NCBI RefSeq assembly: GCF_003002915.1
Contig: NZ_PVTG01000007.1
Coordinates: 1-64,000 of the forward strand
Direction: 5' to 3'
DNA from: Geodermatophilus tzadiensis
Lineage (GTDB): Bacteria; Actinomycetota; Actinomycetes; Mycobacteriales; Geodermatophilaceae
DNA: 64,000 nucleotides
Each line of letters starts with the position of its first letter. Within the stretch, counting starts at the first letter, position 1. This document shows, piece by piece, positions 41,053 through 48,481 of the stretch. The notes beneath the pieces were generated by a model. That model had not been told where the DNA came from and made no database searches. It worked only from the letters and a program-made list of their open reading frames with translations. The position numbers and the translations under genes were made by a program.

Positions 41053-43281
41053 GTGAGTGAGGCAACCGCTACCGGTGGACTGCAGGTCGACCCCGCACTG
41101 CGCGACTTCGTGGCCGACGAGCTGCTGGCCGGGCTCGACCTGGAGCCGACGTGGTTCTGGTCGACCCTCGCCGAGCTGAACAGGCGGTTCTCGGGGCGGG
41201 TCACGCAGCTGCTGGCCCGCCGCGACGAGCTGCAGCAGCAGATCGACGACTGGCACCGCGAGCACGGCGCCGGCGACGTCGAGGCGCTGGAGGCGTTCCT
41301 GACCGAGATCGGGTACCTGCTGCCGCTGGAGGAACCCACGGTCTCGGTCACGCGGGTGGACCGGGAGATCGCCGAGGTGCCCGGCCCGCAGCTGGTGGTG
41401 CCGGCGACCGTGCCGCGCTACGCCCTGAACGCCGCGAACGCCCGCTGGGGCTCGCTGTTCGACGCCCTCTACGGCACCGACGCGCTCCCGACCGAGCACG
41501 AGCTGGCTCCCGGCTACGACGAGCGCCGCGGCGCGCAGGTCATCGCCGAGGCCGACCGCCTGCTCGACCGCTTCTTCCCGCTCGCCGAGGGCAGCCACGC
41601 CGACGTCCTCGCCTACCGGGTGCCCTCCCCCGGCGAGCTCGCCGTCGACACGTCCGCGGGCAGCACCGGTCTGGCCGACCCGGCGCAGTTCGCCGGGCAC
41701 CGACCCGGGGACGGCGACCGGCCGGCCGCGGTGCTGCTGCGCCGCAACGGGCTGCACCTGGAGCTGACGGTCGACCCGTCGACGCGGGTGGGGACCCAGC
41801 ACCACGCGGGGGTGTCCGACGCCGTCCTGGAGTCCGCGGTGAGCACCATCGTGGACCTGGAGGACTCGGTCGCCACGGTGGACGGACCGGACAAGGTCGG
41901 CGCCTACCGGACCTGGCTGGGGCTGCGCACCGGCGAGCTGACGGCGACGTTCGGCAAGGGCGGGAAGACGGTGACCCGCGAGGTCCACGGCGACCGCACC
42001 TACGTCGGGGCCGACGGCGGGGAGCTCACCCTGCCCGGCCGGTCGCTGCTGCTGGTGCGCAACGTCGGGCACCACATGCGCCTGGACGCCGTCCGCACCG
42101 CCGACGGCGAGCCGATCCTCGAGGAGGTCCTCGACGCCCTCGTCTCCGCGACCGCCGCGCTGTACGACCTGCGCGGGCAGGCGCGGTACAGCAACACCCG
42201 GACCGGCAGCGTCTACATCGTCAAGCCCAAGATGCACGGCCCGGACGAGGTGTCCCTGTCGGTGGAGCTGCTCACCGCCGTCGAGCAGGCGCTCGGCCTC
42301 GAGCCCACGACGCTCAAGATCGGCATCATGGACGAGGAGAAGCGGACGTCGGTCAACCTGGAGGCCTGCATCGCCCGCGCGGCCGACCGGGTCATCTTCG
42401 TCAACACCGGCTTCCTCGACCGCACCGGCGACGAGATCCACACCGACTTCGAGGCCGGCCCGGTCGTGCGCAAGGACGACCAGCGCTCGCAGACCTGGCT
42501 GACCACCTACGAGGACCGCAACGTCGACGTGGCCCTGCGGGCCGGGTTCGCCGGGCAGGCGCAGATCGGCAAGGGCATGTGGGCCAAGCCCGCCGCCATG
42601 CGCGAGATGCTCGACACCAAGGGCGGGCACCCGAGGGCCGGGGCGAACACCGCGTGGGTCCCCTCGCCGACCGCGGCCACGCTGCACGCGCTGCACTACC
42701 TGGAGACCGACGTGCTCGCCGTCCAGGAGGAGCTCAGGAAGCGTCCGCTGGCCGACCGGCGCGGCCTGCTCGTGCCGCCCGTGCTCCCCGACGGCGGCGC
42801 CGGCCTGCCCGAGGACGGCAAGCGCCACGAGCTGGAGACCAACGCGCAGTCGATCCTGGGCTACGTCGTCCGCTGGGTGGGGCTGGGCATCGGCTGCTCG
42901 ACCGTCCCGACCCTCGAGGGCGTGGGCCTGATGGAGGACCGGGCGACGCTGCGGATCTCCAGCCAGCAGATCGCGAACTGGCTGCACCACGGGCTGGTCG
43001 AGGAGGACCAGGTGCGCGAGACCTTCGCCCGGATGGCGGCGGTGGTCGACGAGCAGAACGCCGCCGAGCCGGGCTACCGGCCGATGTGCGCCGACCTCGA
43101 CGGCAGCCCGTCGTTCCAGGCCGCGCTGGACCTCGTGTTCTCCGGGCGGCGGGAGCCGAACGGCTACACCGAGCGGGCGCTGACCACCTGGCGGCAGCGG
43201 GCCAAGGCGACCGAGGGCGGCGAGGAGGCCCAGGCCCGCGAGGCCGTCGTCGCGGACGGTGCGCCGAGCCCGGCGTCCTGA
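41053..43281 (+). CDS. glcB: Malate synthase G
   Basis: Condenses glyoxylate and acetyl-CoA to malate in the glyoxylate bypass; 742 aa, the usual length for the G isoform. Diagnostic segments include STIVDLEDSVATVDGPDK, NVGHHMRLDAV, YIVKPKMHGPDEV, KIGIMDEEKRTSVNLEACI and the C-terminal NCLD-like CADLDGSPSFQAALDLVF. GTG 41053 and GTG 41044 are both possible; AGGGTGGAG precedes them. Isocitrate lyase is not in the window. The next gene encodes a GlcG/HbpS-like protein, an association also seen in glycolate (glc) operons. Confidence 0.95.
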   Translation: MSEATATGGLQVDPALRDFVADELLAGLDLEPTWFWSTLAELNRRFSGRVTQLLARRDELQQQIDDWHREHGAGDVEALEAFLTEIGYLLPLEEPTVSVTRVDREIAEVPGPQLVVPATVPRYALNAANARWGSLFDALYGTDALPTEHELAPGYDERRGAQVIAEADRLLDRFFPLAEGSHADVLAYRVPSPGELAVDTSAGSTGLADPAQFAGHRPGDGDRPAAVLLRRNGLHLELTVDPSTRVGTQHHAGVSDAVLESAVSTIVDLEDSVATVDGPDKVGAYRTWLGLRTGELTATFGKGGKTVTREVHGDRTYVGADGGELTLPGRSLLLVRNVGHHMRLDAVRTADGEPILEEVLDALVSATAALYDLRGQARYSNTRTGSVYIVKPKMHGPDEVSLSVELLTAVEQALGLEPTTLKIGIMDEEKRTSVNLEACIARAADRVIFVNTGFLDRTGDEIHTDFEAGPVVRKDDQRSQTWLTTYEDRNVDVALRAGFAGQAQIGKGMWAKPAAMREMLDTKGGHPRAGANTAWVPSPTAATLHALHYLETDVLAVQEELRKRPLADRRGLLVPPVLPDGGAGLPEDGKRHELETNAQSILGYVVRWVGLGIGCSTVPTLEGVGLMEDRATLRISSQQIANWLHHGLVEEDQVRETFARMAAVVDEQNAAEPGYRPMCADLDGSPSFQAALDLVFSGRREPNGYTERALTTWRQRAKATEGGEEAQAREAVVADGAPSPAS

Positions 43282-43334
43282 GCACGGTCCCGTCCCCGAC
43301 GCCCACCACCCGTCCCCGACCCGGAGGAGCCGCC

Positions 43335-43763
43335 ATGGCCATCGACCTGCAGACCGCCCGCACCGTCATCGAGGGAGCGCGGGCCGCCGCGCGCGACCAG
43401 GACCTCAAGCCGCTGACCGTCGTCGTCCTCGACGCCGGTGGCCACGTCGTCGCCGCCGAGCGCGAGGACGGGTCGTCCACCAAGCGGTTCGAGATCGCGT
43501 TCGGCAAGGCCCACGGGGCGATCGCGCTCGGCCTGGGGTCCCGGGCCCTCATGGCGCGGGCCGAGCAGCAGCCGTACTTCATCGCCGCCGCGACCGCGGC
43601 GGTCGGGGGCTCGCTGGTCCCGGTGCCGGGCGGCGTGCTCGTCCGGGACGGGTCCGGGACGCTGCTCGGCGCCGTCGGGGTCTCCGGGGACACCTCCGAC
43701 AACGACGAGGCCGCCGCCGTCGCCGGCATCGAGGCGGCCGGGCTGCAGGCGCAGCCGGACTGA
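43335..43763 (+). CDS. GlcG/HbpS-family protein
   Basis: Small protein of 142 aa matching the GlcG/HbpS family: LKPLTVVVLDAGGHVVAAER and GGVLVRDGSGTLLGAVGVSG. HbpS of Streptomyces binds haem and senses redox/iron state, whereas GlcG of Escherichia coli lies in the glycolate operon and is uncharacterised. No secretion signal. ATG 43335 follows GGAGGAG. It lies 53 bases behind glcB and 83 bases before an iron-regulated siderophore-binding gene, so either association is plausible. Confidence 0.88.
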   Translation: MAIDLQTARTVIEGARAAARDQDLKPLTVVVLDAGGHVVAAEREDGSSTKRFEIAFGKAHGAIALGLGSRALMARAEQQPYFIAAATAAVGGSLVPVPGGVLVRDGSGTLLGAVGVSGDTSDNDEAAAVAGIEAAGLQAQPD

Positions 43764-43823
43764 GCGCCGAGGCCCGGCCGGGGACCGCCGCGTCCCCGGC
43801 CGGGCCTCTGGGACCCCGCTGAG

Positions 43824-43842
43824 TGAGGGAAGGCTAACCTCA
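43824..43842 (+). promoter_or_regulatory. IdeR/DtxR-type iron box abutting the siderophore-binding gene
   Basis: TGAGGGAAGGCTAACCTCA matches about 15 of 19 positions of the actinobacterial iron-box consensus. Only four bases separate it from the ATG at 43847, so it covers the normal ribosome binding site position. The transcript may therefore be leaderless or the start misplaced. Confidence 0.75.
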
Positions 43843-43846
43843 CCAC

Positions 43847-44869
43847 ATGTCGAAGAGGTCGTCCCTGCCGCGCCCGTCACGTCCCGCCGTCCCCCTCGCC
43901 GTCCTGGTCCTGACCGCGGGGCTGACCGCCTGCGGCGGCTCGGCGGACGACGGGTCCGCGGCGGCCGCGGAGACGTCCCCCGCGCCGGGCTTCCCGGTGT
44001 CCGTCGAGACCAGGTTCGGCACGACCGAGATCCCCGCGGAGCCGCAGCGCGTGGTCACCGTCGGCTTCAACGACCAGGACTTCGTGCTGGCCCTCGGCGT
44101 GACCCCGGTCGGCGAGCGCGAGCTCCTGGGCGACTACGACGCTCCCACCCGCCCCTGGGCGCAGGAGCTGCTCCCGGCGGAGGAGATCCCGACCGTGGGG
44201 GGCGCGGAGATCGACGTCGAGGCCGTCGCCGCCCTGGAGCCCGACCTGATCGTGGGCGTGTACTCCTTTCTGGACCAGGCGGTCTACGACCAGCTGTCGG
44301 GCATCGCGCCGACGCTCGCCCAGACCGACGAGTACGCCGACGGCGCCACCCCGTGGCAGGAGCAGACCCTCCTGATCGGGAAGGCGCTCGGCCGCGAGGA
44401 CGAGGCGCAGCAGCTCGTCGACGACGTCGAGGACCGGTTCGCCCAGGCGGTCGAGGAGAACCCCGACTTCGCCGGCAGCTCGCTCGCCGTCGACCTGACG
44501 GGCGTCGGCTCTGGCCACTACCTGCTCGGCGCCGACGACCTGCGCACCCAGTTCTTCTCCGACCTCGGCTTCACCGTCCCCGACGCCAGCACCGACGTCA
44601 GCCTCGAGCGGCTGGACCTGCTGGAGGCCGACGTGCTGGCGGTCAACGGGTACGACCGGGCCGACGCCGACGCCGACGCGCTGTTCTCCGCCCTCGACGT
44701 GGTGACCCAGGACCGCACGGTGCTGCTCGGCGGCTACGACGGGGACGTGTCCGCCGCGCTCGGCTTCGGCAGCCCGCTGTCGCTGCCCTATCTGCTCGAC
44801 GAGGTCGTGCCGGCCCTGGCCGCCGCGGCCGACGGCGACCCGTCCACCGCGGTGCCGGTCCTCGGCTGA
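43847..44869 (+). CDS. Iron-siderophore ABC transporter substrate-binding lipoprotein
   Basis: Cell-surface binding protein of 340 aa, FecB/FepB type. The signal peptide ends with the lipobox LTAC, and the mature part begins CGGSADDGSAAAAE. The fold shows EPQRVVTVGFNDQDFVLALG, AALEPDLIVGVYSF, a long linking helix, and LLEADVLAVNGYD. It would deliver ferric siderophores to a permease not present in this window. An iron box directly before the ATG predicts induction under iron starvation. Confidence 0.9.
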   Translation: MSKRSSLPRPSRPAVPLAVLVLTAGLTACGGSADDGSAAAAETSPAPGFPVSVETRFGTTEIPAEPQRVVTVGFNDQDFVLALGVTPVGERELLGDYDAPTRPWAQELLPAEEIPTVGGAEIDVEAVAALEPDLIVGVYSFLDQAVYDQLSGIAPTLAQTDEYADGATPWQEQTLLIGKALGREDEAQQLVDDVEDRFAQAVEENPDFAGSSLAVDLTGVGSGHYLLGADDLRTQFFSDLGFTVPDASTDVSLERLDLLEADVLAVNGYDRADADADALFSALDVVTQDRTVLLGGYDGDVSAALGFGSPLSLPYLLDEVVPALAAAADGDPSTAVPVLG

Positions 44870-44903
44870 GGGTCCAGCGCGCCGGGGCCGGCTCGCCGCG
44901 GGG

Positions 44904-45236
44904 TCAGGTCCCGGGCGGCCGGAACGCCGTGCGGACCTCCCTCGCCCTGCCCAGGACGGTGAGCAGCTGGTCCTGGTCGAGCAGCTGGTGGGTCTCCAGG
45001 TGTCCCAGGGCGCCGCTGCTGAACGAGGTGACGCTCACCGCGGCGGCGGTCTCGGCGTCCGGCGCCTCGAGGAGCACGAGACCGTCGTGCCCGCCGAGCA
45101 TCCAGTACAGCGCCTCCAGCCGGCCGCCGGCGGCCTCCGCCGCGGCCCGCACGGCGGCGGTGCGGTCCCCCGGCTGGTCGATCATCCGCGACCACGTCTC
45201 CGCGGTGTAGGAGAAGAACACGACGAACCTGGGCAT
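44904..45236 (-). CDS. GYD-domain protein
   Basis: Small protein of 110 aa with the GYD fold: FVVFFSYTAETWSRMIDQPG, then AAGGRLEALYWMLGGHDGLV and SVTSFSSGALGHL. The GYD name derives from the Gly-Tyr-Asp-like motif, here GGHDGL. Function unknown. ATG 45236 follows GAGGAGG. It is the last gene of a five-gene operon and lies 11 bases after the TspO-like gene. Confidence 0.85.
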   Translation of the reverse strand: MPRFVVFFSYTAETWSRMIDQPGDRTAAVRAAAEAAGGRLEALYWMLGGHDGLVLLEAPDAETAAAVSVTSFSSGALGHLETHQLLDQDQLLTVLGRAREVRTAFRPPGT

Positions 45237-45247
45237 CTCCGGCCTCC

Positions 45248-45862
45248 TCACGGACACCGCCGCTGGTGTCCGTGATCCGACCAGCCCGGTCCGGGCGTGT
45301 CCAGGGTCCTCGGGCCGTGCGGAGCGCCGCACGGCCCGAGGACCGGCACCGCGACCGGGGCGCCCGCTCGTCGGTCCCCGGTGGCCGGAGGGCGCGTCCG
45401 CCCGGGTGCCGGGTTCAGCCGCCAGAGACGGTGGGTCCAGGGCAGGTCGTAGAGCAGGACGTAGGCCGTGTACGGGGCCAGGACCCGGCGCGAGGGGACG
45501 TCGCCGGCCACCGAGTGCTGCAGCGCCAGGAGGGGGACGAGGAACCCGCACACCCCGACGAAGCCCGCACGGGTGCTCCGTCGACCGAAGAAGACCCCGT
45601 TCCAGGCCTCGTTGGCGACGAGGACCGCCAGGCTCCACGCGGTGCTCCGGGCGTCGCGGCGGTCGATGCTCCGCGCGAGCACCGAGCCGACGACCCCGTA
45701 GTACAGCGCCCCCACGCCCAGGAACCCGGTCATCGGCAGCTGCCAGCGCGGAGCGTCGAGGCCGCGGAACCAGGCCATCGCCGGCTCCCCGACGAAGGCG
45801 TTCCCCGCGACGGCGGCCGCGCCCGTGCAGGCGCCCGCCCGGAGGACCGACCGCCGCCTCAT
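45248..45862 (-). CDS. TspO/MBR-like membrane protein
   Basis: Membrane protein of 204 aa with five expected helices. TspO-like features are WQLPMTGFLGVGALYYGVVG in helix 1-2, ANEAWNGVFFGRR (compare N-x3-W-N-x2-FF), and LAPYTAYVLLYDLPWTHRL near the end. TspO proteins bind porphyrins and are tied to stress responses. The C-terminal 45 residues are an extra Pro/Gly-rich tail. ATG 45862 overlaps the preceding stop (ATGA). Confidence 0.7.
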   Translation of the reverse strand: MRRRSVLRAGACTGAAAVAGNAFVGEPAMAWFRGLDAPRWQLPMTGFLGVGALYYGVVGSVLARSIDRRDARSTAWSLAVLVANEAWNGVFFGRRSTRAGFVGVCGFLVPLLALQHSVAGDVPSRRVLAPYTAYVLLYDLPWTHRLWRLNPAPGRTRPPATGDRRAGAPVAVPVLGPCGAPHGPRTLDTPGPGWSDHGHQRRCP

Positions 45863-47223
45863 GCCGGGCCCGACCCCGTCCCGGCCCGCGTGCGCGCGGG
45901 CTCCTCCGCCCGCTGCTTGAGCGCCTCGTTCATCGCTCCGAAGGCGGGCAGGGTGCCCCGGTCGAGCGACGCGGCGAGGAACGGCACCAGGACGCCCCGG
46001 AACGTCTCCTGCTGGACGAGGCGGGTACCGCCGGCGTGCGGCCGCAGCAGGAAGGCGTGCTCGGCGTCCATCAGCCCGGGCACCCCCAGCCGGCCGCGCC
46101 ACCGCAGCTCCCGGCCGGCGGCGACCTCGACGAGCCGGGGCCGCAGGGTCATCGCCCGGCCGCCGACCGGCTGCATCCTCAGGGTCAGCCGCCGGCCCGG
46201 ACCGACGACCCCCTCCGCCGCCACGATGAACGGGTTCCACGCCGGGTAGGCGGCGAGGTCGGTGAGTACCTGCCACACCCGTTCCGGGGTCGCCCGGACG
46301 TCGACCTCCGCGGACAGCTCCTTGACCATGACCTTCTCCTTCCGTGGGGTGGGGGACGTGCACGGGCGGACGTGGCCCAGCCGGCCACGGGTGGCGGCCA
46401 CGACGACCAGGCCGAGGGCCGCGGCTGCCAGCAGGTGCACCGGGCCCACCGCCTCGCCGGCGTACAGCCGGGGCAGCAGGCCGGGACCGCCGAACCCGCT
46501 GCCGTCGGTCGTCGCGTTCCCGGCCGCGTGGACCAGGCCGACGACGAGCAGGCTGCCGGTCCGGTTGGCGACCCAGCCCTGCAGGAAGCGGAACGGGACC
46601 GCGGCCGCGGTGAGGACCAGCAGGACGGCGATCCCGCCGAGCCAGCCGTTGCCCGCCGCCAGCGCGGCGTGCTGCAGCGCGAACAGCGGGCCGGTCGCCA
46701 GCGCGGCCCGCACCGGTCCGTGCCGGTGCTGCAGGCGGGTCTGGAGGAAGCCGGTCCAGGCGACCTCCTCCGCCCAGTTGGTGGTGAGCAACCCCAGGAC
46801 CAGCTGCACGAGCAGCCCGGAGACCAGGGCCGCGGCGAGCGCGCCGCCGCTCCCCTGCGGCATCCCGAGCAGGACCACCGCGGTCGCCGCGGACGCCGCC
46901 GGGACCACGACCAGGGCCAGGCCGTACCAGCGCAGCGGCACCCGGACCCGGACCGCGCGGTCCCACAGCGCGCGCACCCCGGCCCGCCCGTCGACGACGC
47001 GGGTCACCACGACCGCGGGGAGCAGCAGTCCGACCAGGTTGGCCAGGACGACGAACGGTGCCGTGGGCAGGTCGACGTCGAACCAGGCGCGTGCGACGAC
47101 GGGCTGGAAGGCGATCGCCTGCCCGACGGGGAAGGACCACGCCAGGAAGGCGGCGACCGGGTGCCGGCGGACGAGGCCGACCAGCCGGTGCTCCCGGGCG
47201 GCGGGCGCGCTCACCGCGGCCAT
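45859..47223 (-). CDS. CPBP intramembrane metalloprotease fused in frame to an SRPBCC domain
   Basis: One open frame of 454 aa. The first 300 residues are a CPBP (Abi) membrane protease: NWAEEVAWTGFLQTRLQ has the EE-x3-R/T-G-x2-Q motif, ATGPLFALQHAAL and VGLVHAAGNATTD give the metal-binding His residues. With no stop, the frame enters a START-like SRPBCC domain (VMVKELSAEVDVRATPER, GGTRLVQQETFRGVL). An internal ATG at 46329 with AAGGAGAAGG upstream could also start the SRPBCC part alone. Either a genuine fusion or a lost stop between two coupled genes. ATG 47223 overlaps the previous gene by 13 bases. Confidence 0.8.
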   Translation of the reverse strand: MAAVSAPAAREHRLVGLVRRHPVAAFLAWSFPVGQAIAFQPVVARAWFDVDLPTAPFVVLANLVGLLLPAVVVTRVVDGRAGVRALWDRAVRVRVPLRWYGLALVVVPAASAATAVVLLGMPQGSGGALAAALVSGLLVQLVLGLLTTNWAEEVAWTGFLQTRLQHRHGPVRAALATGPLFALQHAALAAGNGWLGGIAVLLVLTAAAVPFRFLQGWVANRTGSLLVVGLVHAAGNATTDGSGFGGPGLLPRLYAGEAVGPVHLLAAAALGLVVVAATRGRLGHVRPCTSPTPRKEKVMVKELSAEVDVRATPERVWQVLTDLAAYPAWNPFIVAAEGVVGPGRRLTLRMQPVGGRAMTLRPRLVEVAAGRELRWRGRLGVPGLMDAEHAFLLRPHAGGTRLVQQETFRGVLVPFLAASLDRGTLPAFGAMNEALKQRAEEPARTRAGTGSGPA

Positions 47224-47798
47224 GACGTCGTCCCCGCCGGTCCCGAGGGACCCGACGACCCGACGAGCGGGGCCGGGGGCTCCGCCGCGGGGTGCACCCG
47301 GCGGGACCGAAGCCGCCGCACCCCCCAGAGGACGGCGGCGTTGCAGACCAGCAGCCCGACCAGCGCCGGTGCGGTCATCGCCCATCCCGTGCCGTTCCCC
47401 ACGACCACGCCCCACAGCAGCTTCCCCCCGGCCATGAGGTCGAGGAGCACCAGACCCCAGACCACCGAGCGGCGCCAGAAGGCCAGGCAGTACGCGCCGA
47501 GGGCGAGCGGTGCCAGCAGCGACGAGGCGACCTTCGGGAGGTCCCAGGGCCCGGTGAGCCACTCCCGCTCGAAGTCCAGGAACTCCAGCACCTGCGGGTC
47601 GGGCCGCGCGGGCGCCGGGAACCAGAAGACGCTGGTGGCCAGGGCGACGAGGGTGCCGGCGATCCCCCAGCCGCTGCGCCGGTGGGCGGACCAGGCCAGC
47701 GGGATCAGGAACAGGGGCCGGACGTACCAGCTCAGCACGTTGGCGTGCCGGTCGAACGCCCAGTCGCCGAACCCGGCGAGGAGCTGCGGGACGTCCAC
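47211..47798 (-). CDS. Hypothetical membrane protein, 195 aa
   Basis: Not recognised. Five or so hydrophobic segments, including VRPLFLIPLAWSAHRRSGWG, IAGTLVALATSVFWFP, KVASSLLAPLALGAYCLAFW and APALVGLLVCNAAVLWGV. A Pro/Ser-rich C-terminal tail ends the protein. GTG 47798 follows AGGAGAG. Second gene of the operon, nine bases after the preceding stop. Confidence 0.75.
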   Translation of the reverse strand: MDVPQLLAGFGDWAFDRHANVLSWYVRPLFLIPLAWSAHRRSGWGIAGTLVALATSVFWFPAPARPDPQVLEFLDFEREWLTGPWDLPKVASSLLAPLALGAYCLAFWRRSVVWGLVLLDLMAGGKLLWGVVVGNGTGWAMTAPALVGLLVCNAAVLWGVRRLRSRRVHPAAEPPAPLVGSSGPSGPAGTTSWPR

Positions 47799-47807
47799 GA
47801 CGCTCTC

Positions 47808-48275
47808 CTAGGGACGGGTCGGCGCGGGGGTGCGGGGGTCGGTCCGCGGTGCGGTCGGTGCAACGGCGGCGGGCAGGCGGAGCGTCAGGACCAGCAGGGC
47901 GACGGCGGCGAGGCTGGTGGCGGCCAGCGACGCCGACTGGAGGACCTGGTCGGTCGTGGTCGGCAGCACCGACACGTGCACCTGGTGGTAGAGCTGGTGC
48001 GGGAGGTCCTGCACGACCACGGCCAGGCCGACGGCGCGGGCGACCCAGACCACCCCGGTGAGCAGGGCGACGAGCGCGACGGTGCCGACGGCGAGGTTGC
48101 CCAGGCCGACGTCGCGGAGCAGGTGCTCGTTGTAGGGACCGTCGGGGCTGACCCAGGAGTGTCCCCACCCGGGGAAGTCGGCGTGGAAGGACGCCGGGAA
48201 GGCGGCCTGCCAGAGACCGATCCCGAGTCCGAACAGGGCGAACCACCCCAGCAGGGCCTTGACGGCGAGACGCAT
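47808..48275 (-). CDS. Hypothetical membrane protein, 155 aa
   Basis: First gene of the five-gene operon. Four hydrophobic segments: LGWFALFGLGIGLWQAAFP, VGLGNLAVGTVALVALLTGV, WVARAVGLAVVV and SASLAATSLAAVALLVLTL. The conserved-looking loop SPDGPYNEHLLRDVGLGN and QDLPHQLYHQVHV suggest a known actinobacterial family of unknown function, perhaps metal-coordinating via its His residues. ATG 48275 follows GGAGG. Confidence 0.75.
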   Translation of the reverse strand: MRLAVKALLGWFALFGLGIGLWQAAFPASFHADFPGWGHSWVSPDGPYNEHLLRDVGLGNLAVGTVALVALLTGVVWVARAVGLAVVVQDLPHQLYHQVHVSVLPTTTDQVLQSASLAATSLAAVALLVLTLRLPAAVAPTAPRTDPRTPAPTRP

Positions 48276-48481
48276 GCGGGCCTCCGTGGCGAGGGGATCC
48301 GGGGAGCCGGTGCGGTCCCCGACGTCCCGGGGGGACCGTCGCGCCGCGCCCTTGACGGATCGTGGGCGTCCGCTTGACGGGGCCCCGGGCGAGCGCGTCG
48401 CCGAGGCCCGGAGCGGCGGCCGTCGCGGGGCAGGATGGTCCGACGGCGAGCCGGGCCGGGGGCCGGAGAGGCGGGTGGACG
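48276..48481. other. Divergent promoter region
   Basis: These 206 bases separate the membrane-protein operon (minus) from the AfsR-like regulator (plus). They must hold both promoters, but I see no clear hexamers and no convincing dyad. Confidence 0.4.

Noticed and set aside
46350..47437. Plus-strand frames opposite the CPBP and membrane genes
   Set aside because: Low-complexity Arg/Pro/Thr sequence without a ribosome binding site, and antisense to well-supported genes.
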